Positions 57,947 through 64,000 of a stretch of 64,000 nucleotides of DNA are shown here, piece by piece; the stretch's first letter is position 1, and every line of letters begins with the position of its first letter. Below the pieces are notes generated by a model, which was given only the letters and a program-made list of their open reading frames with translations, did no database searches and was not told where the DNA came from. Where the stretch lies: assembly GCF_027475565.1 (NCBI RefSeq), contig NC_069395.1:24956501-25020500 (forward strand), in the 5' to 3' direction. The position numbers and the translations under genes are program-made. This DNA comes from Acinonyx jubatus. Lineage: Eukaryota; Chordata; Mammalia; Carnivora; Felidae.

Positions 57947-58616
57947 GTGAAAGATTTTTGCGATCTGAAGAGAAACCAAGAGTATAAAAAAGTACTGGTA
58001 ATTTCAGAAATCAAAGTTAAGCAAGTTTCTTTAATGCAGGATTTTCAAAGCTTTAACTTGTTTAAGGTGGTGATAATATCCACATTGATCTGGCCAGGAA
58101 ACCTTTAGAAAACCTATCTTGACAGAACACAAGTTGGGAAAGTCTGTAATGAGAAAATTCTTTAAATTTGAAATTATAATTAATTCATGCTCTTACAGTG
58201 CTGCTGCTTTGACTTTTTACTGGCTGTGTTTTATTTTGTGGTTCCTGGGAATATTTTCGTTTGAACAAAAAAGGTTTAGTTTTTAAAAGTTTAACTGTCG
58301 TTTGGTTAAAAGAAAATAGAGTAAAAGAATACTGTACTGGGTTTCTCTTTCAACAAGGGTTTTGACAGAGCTTCATATGAAGAAGTCCTTGTGGGGAAGA
58401 TAACGAAATGTTAGGCAGAATGCTAGTTCATTACGATGGACTTGAACCTCAATAGCCATACCCCGATTAATGTCAGCCTGAAAGTACATTTCTACTGATG
58501 ACTTAAAGGACTTTGTTCTTGGTCTGTGTTGACTAAGTTTGCAGATAATAGGAAGTTGAGAAAGATAAATATGTTGAAATGAACTATCAATATACAAGAT
58601 GGTTGTAAACAATTCT

Positions 58617-58811
58617 TTTTTTTAATTTTTTTTTTTTTTTTGAGAGAGAGAGAGCTTGTGGGGGAGGGGCAGAGAGAGAGGGTCAGAGGATCTGAAGCAG
58701 GCTCCCTGCTGACAGCAGAGAGCCTGATTTGGGGCTCCAACTCATGAACCGTGAGGTCATGACTTGAGCTGAAGTCACACGCTTAACTGATTGAGCCACC
58801 CAGGCACCCCC
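58617..58811 (-). repeat. CAN-SINE
   Basis: Oligo-T start, GAGAGAGAGAGCTTGTGGGG, CTCCCTGCTGACAGCAGAGA, head ATTGAGCCACCCAGGCACCC. Confidence 0.9.
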
Positions 58812-59198
58812 AAAAAGGTTTTAGATTTTGGGAAAAAGAGGCTTTAGTTATTGGAATTGCAATATCCAGTACATTGTGTGTTATAACAGCCCAAAAGGCA
58901 ATGGAGATCTTGGATTGCATTAGTACAAATATAGAGTAGAATAGGAGTAGGAAATTCTGAATCCTGATCTCTCTCTTTCCTGCACATACACCTTTATAAA
59001 CCATATTGTTAGGGTTAGATTGGGGCACTACTTGATAGACTTTACTAAATCTGGAGGGAAACAAGGTCATGAGGATGCTTGAAACAAGTGATGGGGAAGG
59101 GTTAAAGGAACCCTAATTAGCCTTGAAGAAAAAAGCAGAATCTCTCCTATAAAGTTAAGGACTATGTGGAGGAAGGGTTAGATTCAAACCATGGGATG

Positions 59199-59336
59199 GG
59201 GCGCCTGGATGGCTCAGTTGGTTAAGCTTCCAACTCTTGATCTCAGCTTAGATCTTGATCTCAGGGTCCTGAGTTCAAGCCATGTATTGGGCTCCACACT
59301 GGGCCTGGAGACTACTTAAAAAAAAAAAAAATTTAA
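59199..59336 (+). repeat. CAN-SINE, older carnivore type
   Basis: GGGGCGCCTGGATGGCTCAG head, GTTCAAGCCATGTATTGGGC, GGAGACTACTTAAAAAAAAA tail. Confidence 0.86.
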
Positions 59337-59748
59337 ACCATGGTAATCCAGAAAGTGGATAGATGATAGAATCAGTGAGTGGACTTCAGAGGCAGATTTC
59401 GCCTTCTTGGGAAGAACTGTTTCATTATTGGTGTTTTCTTAGTATAGGCTGCCTTGTGTGGGAGGTTCATGAAAGGTTCTTAGTCATTCCCTTCTAGGGA
59501 CATTTGTTGATAGGATAATAAGTTTGGGGTAAGATTGGATTAGATGGTCTAAGGTCCATGTAATGGTCCATGTGGATGTACTAATGTCCAAGGTCTATGT
59601 GGATGTACTAAGTAGCTCTAGTACATAAAATACACTTGACATCATCATCATATCACCCTACCTCCTGCCCCACCACTGGCTGCAAAACTTTGATAGGTTT
59701 TAGGAGTGCTTAAGCTTGAAAACATATTTTTAAGATACAAGAAATTAG

Positions 59749-59866
59749 AGGTGCCTGGCTGGCTCAGTGGGTAGAGCATCCAACTCTTGATCTCAGAGTC
59801 ATGACTTTGAGCCCCCCCTATTGGGCATGGAGTGTTTCATAGTAAATGAAACAATTTTTTTTAAAG
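59749..59866 (+). repeat. CAN-SINE, older carnivore type
   Basis: GAGGTGCCTGGCTGGCTCAG head, AACTCTTGATCTCAGAGTCA body, short A-rich end. Confidence 0.84.
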
Positions 59867-59877
59867 ATAGGAGGGGG

Positions 59878-59992
59878 ACTCTCCCTGGCTGGCTCAATTG
59901 GTAGAGCATGGGACTCCTGATCTCAGGGTTGTGAGTTTAAGCCCCATGTTAGATGTAGAGACTACTTAAAAATAAAAATCTTAAAAAAAAAA
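59878..59992 (+). repeat. CAN-SINE, older carnivore type
   Basis: CTCCCTGGCTGGCTCAATTG head, TTGTGAGTTTAAGCCCCATG, GTAGAGACTACTTAAAAATA tail. Tandem with the preceding copy, same orientation. Confidence 0.84.
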
Positions 59993-60770
59993 GGGGGGGG
60001 GGATTAAAATGGGGAAGGGATGTTATTCTTTTGCCACCAAGGATCAAAAACAAACTTTTTTGTAACAGTAAAAATAAGAACAACTTTAGAAATCTCCTTT
60101 TGCAATCCACTTTTTATTCTAGAGTAGTGGGTCTCAAACTTTTTTGATGAGGTCGCTACACACAAGAACAAAAACACCTGAAATAAGTTGCAGGTAACTT
60201 AACTGTTACTTAAAGTAGAGTTTTCTCTGATATTTTTTATTTGTTGTGTTGTTGTTGTTTTAATGCTGGTTATATACCAATAAATTCATTTCAGGACCCA
60301 GTAGTGGGTTGTGACCTATCGATGGAAAAACATTGTTCTACAGGATCTCATTTATCTGAGAAAATGAGATACTACCACCTAGGTGATTAGTGAAAAGAAC
60401 AATGTTGGGTATTTTTAGGTTTCTCAAAATTCAGATTTCAAATGTGCTTTAAGTGCCTGATGAGAAACTTGTTAAATTCTAGGTTAGCAAGTTGGGTTTT
60501 TTCATTCCTCTTCTCTGCGTTGACCAGCACTTGAGGATAAAAATGGAAGTGTAGTCTGTTGATAAAACTAAATTATGTCTACAAGGCTCTCCCATTTGCC
60601 CTGAGAAAATGGTTTTGTGCTCTTCTCGTAGTATCGAGCTTAGGGTGTCAATTTATATTATTATATGTAATTGTTGGTTGCTTGTTATGACTCCATATTT
60701 TGATGTGCAGTCTTGTTATAAGTAGAGCTGGATTATGTGGTTTTAGTTTTCTCATCTGTAAAGAGGGTTA

Positions 60771-60877
60771 GGAGCGCCTGGCTGGCTCTTGTCAATAGGG
60801 CATGGAACTCTTGATCTCAGGGTCATGAGTTCAAGCCTCCATGTAGGGCCTAGAGCTTACTTGAAAAAAAAGAAACA
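60771..60877 (+). repeat. CAN-SINE, older carnivore type
   Basis: GGAGCGCCTGGCTGGCTCTT head, GGGTCATGAGTTCAAGCCTC, TAGAGCTTACTTGAAAAAAA tail. Confidence 0.84.
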
Positions 60878-61473
60878 AGAGGGGATTAGATAAGGTCCTC
60901 CAAAATTGTGATGATTTTCATCTCAAACACTGATCCTTGACTCTTCAGAATGTTGGTGGGAGATACAACACAACCTATTGTTGTTTGGGTCTTAGACAGT
61001 TACTACTATAAGAAAGAGCATTTGGGGTGTAGACCTATCAGTAAAAATAAGTTGATGATTAAGAGAGTGGAAGAAGAAATTCCCTACTGTTTGTGAGTTG
61101 CTTGAGTTACTCACTCTTGGTGCCCAAACCAGATCTTTTAGTATTCTTTGTCTAGCTTCCCACTTTACCCCCTTTTTTTTTTTTTTTTTGCCCTTCAACC
61201 TGATGTAGAAGTGGGGACTTCTCATCTCAGAGTTCTCTGGTGACCTCTCAGGAATTGGTTCACTGTGACCAAGGTACATTTAGAATCTAGACAGAGATTA
61301 CATAAGGTTTTAAAGTAACAGCAGGCATATAATTGAAATTTTTGTGTTCCTATACAGTTGACCCGTTGAACACTGAGTTTGAACTACCTGGGTCCAGATT
61401 TAATGCAGATTTTTTTTTTCAATAAAAACAGCACAGTATTATAAATCTATTTTCTCATCCTTATGATTTTCTT

Positions 61474-61706
61474 TTTTTTTTTAATTTTTTTTTTTAATGT
61501 TTATTTTTTATTATTTTTTGAGACAGAGAGAGACAGAGCATGAACGGGGGAGGGGCAGAGAGAGAGGGAGACACAGAATCGGAAGCAGGCTCCAGGCTCT
61601 GAGCCGTCAGCCCAGAGCCCGATGCGGGGCTCGAACTCAGGGACCGTGAGATCGTGACCTGAGCCGAAGTCGGACGCTTAACCGACTGAGCCACCCAGGC
61701 GCCCCA
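61474..61706 (-). repeat. Young CAN-SINE in NUCKS1 intron 1
   Basis: Reverse SINE close to the feliform consensus throughout (GAGACAGAGAGAGACAGAGC, GACCGTGAGATCGTGACCTG, GAGCCACCCAGGCGCCCC). Exact 17-bp duplications ATCCTTATGATTTTCTT at 61457-61473 and 61707-61723. Confidence 0.96.
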
Positions 61707-62009
61707 ATCCTTATGATTTTCTTAACATTTTCTTTTTTCTAGCTTATTTATTGTAAGAATGTATTATATAATACATATAGCATAGAAAATATATGTATAT
61801 CAACTATTAATATTATTGGTAAGGCTACCTGTCAACAGTAGGCTACTTGTTAAGTTTGGGTGGGGGCTGTCAAAAGTTCTACTTGGATTTTATTTAAGAC
61901 ATATTTTAAAAGTAAGTTAATCATCGTGTTCATTAATCATCGAATTAGGTATATTCAACATGGCTGTGGTATTCTGGGTGGAACAAGTTAGTACTTACAA
62001 GTAATGAAA

Positions 62010-62220
62010 GCTGCTCTTTGTTGGTTAGCTGTGCACCTGATACTCACAACAATCTTGAGAGATAGGTATTGTTATTCCTATTTTACAGGTGAGGAAACTG
62101 AAGTTCAGTGAGGGGAAGTAACTTGCTCAAGAACATACAACTAGTAAGTGGCAGAGCCAGGATTTAAACCCAGTTCAAAAAATCTGTTTTTAACCTCTAT
62201 GCTATATTGAAATTTTGTGT
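62010..62220 (-). repeat. MIR element, antisense
   Basis: Well-preserved reverse MIR: TATTCCTATTTTACAGGTGA, GAAACTGAAGTTCAGTGAGG, AAGTGGCAGAGCCAGGATTT. Confidence 0.8.
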
Positions 62221-63727
62221 TGTCCTCCCAGTTCTGGTTGTCCTAGTCGTTGATGCTATTTTACACTGAAGAGTTGGTTTAGCTTTGGCATTTAATTTAT
62301 GTAATGATATTTCGAGGAAGGAAGAATGTGTCTTTGTTTTCAACTAGAAGTAGAACTTCTCACACCTTTAGACTTAAGTATTACTCACGAGTGTTGTGTT
62401 TCCATCCCAGTATATCTTCTCAATTTTTAGTTTATAGTGGAGTAAGTCCATTAAAAGTGCATTTCCACCCTAAATAAGGTAAATCTCCAAGTAGTGGAAA
62501 TTGTAATTCTGTTACTGTTTTGAAGCATCTTTAGAAGACAGGAAATGAACTGAGTTGTTATTTATAAATCGTTATAATGAGTTACTATGAATGACCCATT
62601 TTCATAGATCTTTTATTTAAATTATTTTTTCTTTTCCTCTTTAACACTTGTGGATGGATACCTTTCTTTTTGCCTAGTTATCCTTAAATTCGCTACTATA
62701 TTCATATTTGCATTACTCAGGTTTTATAGTTTCAGTGAAAAATGACATATGCAAGATAATTCTGATAATTTTCACATAATTCAAAATAAAATATTTTCTG
62801 CTTCAAAGGAGGGGGTGGCCTTTGAATTTAATTTTGAAAATTTTAAATTTAATTACTCCTATCAGTATCGTTTACATGGCATTTTTTGTAGTTCTGCTTG
62901 TTGAAAACTAGGATAGAAGAAAATGTACTAAATACTTGCCTTTTTACTTTTTTAGGTTTAAAGTAACGAGTTATTTCATGTGGACAAAACTAGATTTTCC
63001 TGTCACTAAGGGCAGTGGGAATTAAATATCTGATAGGCTGAAGGCTCACATATAACATCCTCTCTCATGATGCCTTTCACCCTGAACCTTTGCACATGCT
63101 GAGTCCATTCACTCATCAAATGCATCATTTCTTGGACTTGGTGTTCTGAATGAAGGAGAGACAACCCCTGCCCTCAAGAAATTCACATTTAGTAGGGAAA
63201 ACAGACATTCAGTGGATTGTATAATTGTATCAATAAAGGATTAAAGGTGTTGAGAGGAGGTGAGGTTGTATCTGATATGACTGGGAGTGACACAAGCAGC
63301 AGTGTAGGTCAAGGAGCAAGAAGCATGACCAAGTGTTAAGAAACAACTTTATTGGAGGAACTACAGATTTGTAAGTGGTTTGATTAAGTGGCAAAAGATG
63401 AGGCCTTCAAAGACTTTTAGGAGATTAGATATTATCCTCTCAAGTATTTTACAAAGCTAGGTTTCCAACAGAGTTCTTAAATTTGGCCCTAAGAGCAAAA
63501 AATTAAAAACATTTGAGTGTTTCCTTTTTACCTTGCTCTGTGGTAAAAAGAAAAGAAAAAAATGTGGGTATAAGACCATTGATATCAAGAAGCTCAGATT
63601 AGTGAAGAAAATCAATGGTACAGCAATAGAAGCTAAGATGTGTGGCATGCAAAAGAGTAGGTGACTATTTGCAATTGAGAAAAACTTTTTTTTTGAACTT
63701 TAATAATTTTATTTAAATTTGTGGCAT

Positions 63728-63853
63728 AGGGGCACCTGCCTGGCTCAGTCAGAAGAATGTTAGACTCTTGATCTTGGGGTTGTGAATTTGAGCCCCATGT
63801 TGGGTGTAGAAATAAAAAAATAAAAATTTATGGCAATAAATAAATAAATAAAG
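63728..63853 (+). repeat. CAN-SINE, older carnivore type
   Basis: GGGGCACCTGCCTGGCTCAG head, ACTCTTGATCTTGGGGTTGT, GTGTAGAAATAAAAAAATAA and an (AAAT)n tail to about 63853. Confidence 0.87.
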
Positions 63854-64000
63854 GCATACCCATTTAGGCCATCAGTTCCAGCAGAGGAAAATCTGACACC
63901 CAGGTAAATTATGTGATTTGCCTCAAGTTCTAGAACCAGAACCCAAGATTCCTGTTAACAAAGATTCCATACTTTTTACCATAGAATTCCTTTCTGGAGT

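Larger units (their letters stand above)
50178..64000 (+). other. NUCKS1: NUCKS1 intron 1 (runs past the window end)
   Basis: At least 13.8 kb. The CpG island extends to about 50860. About 50900-54780 has no CAN-SINE and looks mostly unique apart from MIRs. From 54782 on there are nine or so SINEs. No coding exon recognised. The stretch 55800-56720 is unassigned. Confidence 0.8.

Noticed and set aside
50178..64000. A second NUCKS1 exon within the window
   Set aside because: I looked for an acceptor followed by codons for NRKVVDYSQF and found none; intron 1 appears to continue past the window end.
1..64000. A bacterial-type operon, mobile gene cluster or endogenous retrovirus
   Set aside because: All coding signal is explained by three spliced vertebrate genes and L1 remnants; no gag, pol or env frame or paired LTRs were seen.

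Overview
The window is mammalian nuclear DNA, almost certainly from a felid or close feliform carnivore. The main evidence is about 35 tRNA-Lys-derived CAN-SINEs. Many carry the feliform-type body (GCTGTCAGCACAGAGCC on one strand) and the CT-rich tail ending AATAAATAAACGTT. It holds three protein-coding genes in the same orientation (+): SLC41A1, RAB29 (RAB7L1) and the first exon of NUCKS1. This is the order of the human 1q32 'PARK16' Parkinson-disease-associated interval. All coding-exon boundaries were read from the sequence as GT-AG introns with matching phases, and both complete reading frames are open throughout.

Layout. 1-950: CpG island, probable SLC41A1 promoter and non-coding first exon. 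3157-20372: ten coding exons of SLC41A1, a 514-residue Na+/Mg2+ exchanger with two MgtE-like repeats, followed by a 3' UTR to a poly(A) signal at 22720. Intron 2 contains an antisense L1 tail with two nested SINEs. The last intron contains old L1-like sequence carrying a 62-bp truncated U4 snRNA retropseudogene with target-site duplications. 22750-34450: intergenic, rich in SINE, L1 and MIR, with no gene seen. 34450-35200: CpG promoter of RAB29 with two opposed ZNF143-type motifs and an E-box. 35073-39926: five coding exons of RAB29, a 203-residue Rab GTPase, with a 3' UTR to about 41690. 41700-49700: intergenic repeats, including a sense L1 tail and several SINE-in-SINE nests. 49700-50860: CpG promoter of NUCKS1 with CCAAT, GC-box, E2F and CHR-like motifs. 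50161-50177: the 17-nt NUCKS1 coding start. 50178-64000: NUCKS1 intron 1, running off the window.

The three genes are not an operon; each has its own CpG promoter. SLC41A1 handles Mg2+ efflux at the plasma membrane, RAB29 is a trans-Golgi/lysosome Rab linked to LRRK2, and NUCKS1 is a chromatin-associated DNA-repair and cell-cycle protein. They are linked by position and by shared disease association. I found no new protein system. The most unusual items are the truncated U4 pseudogene, the paired promoter motifs of RAB29, and the nested or young SINE insertions.
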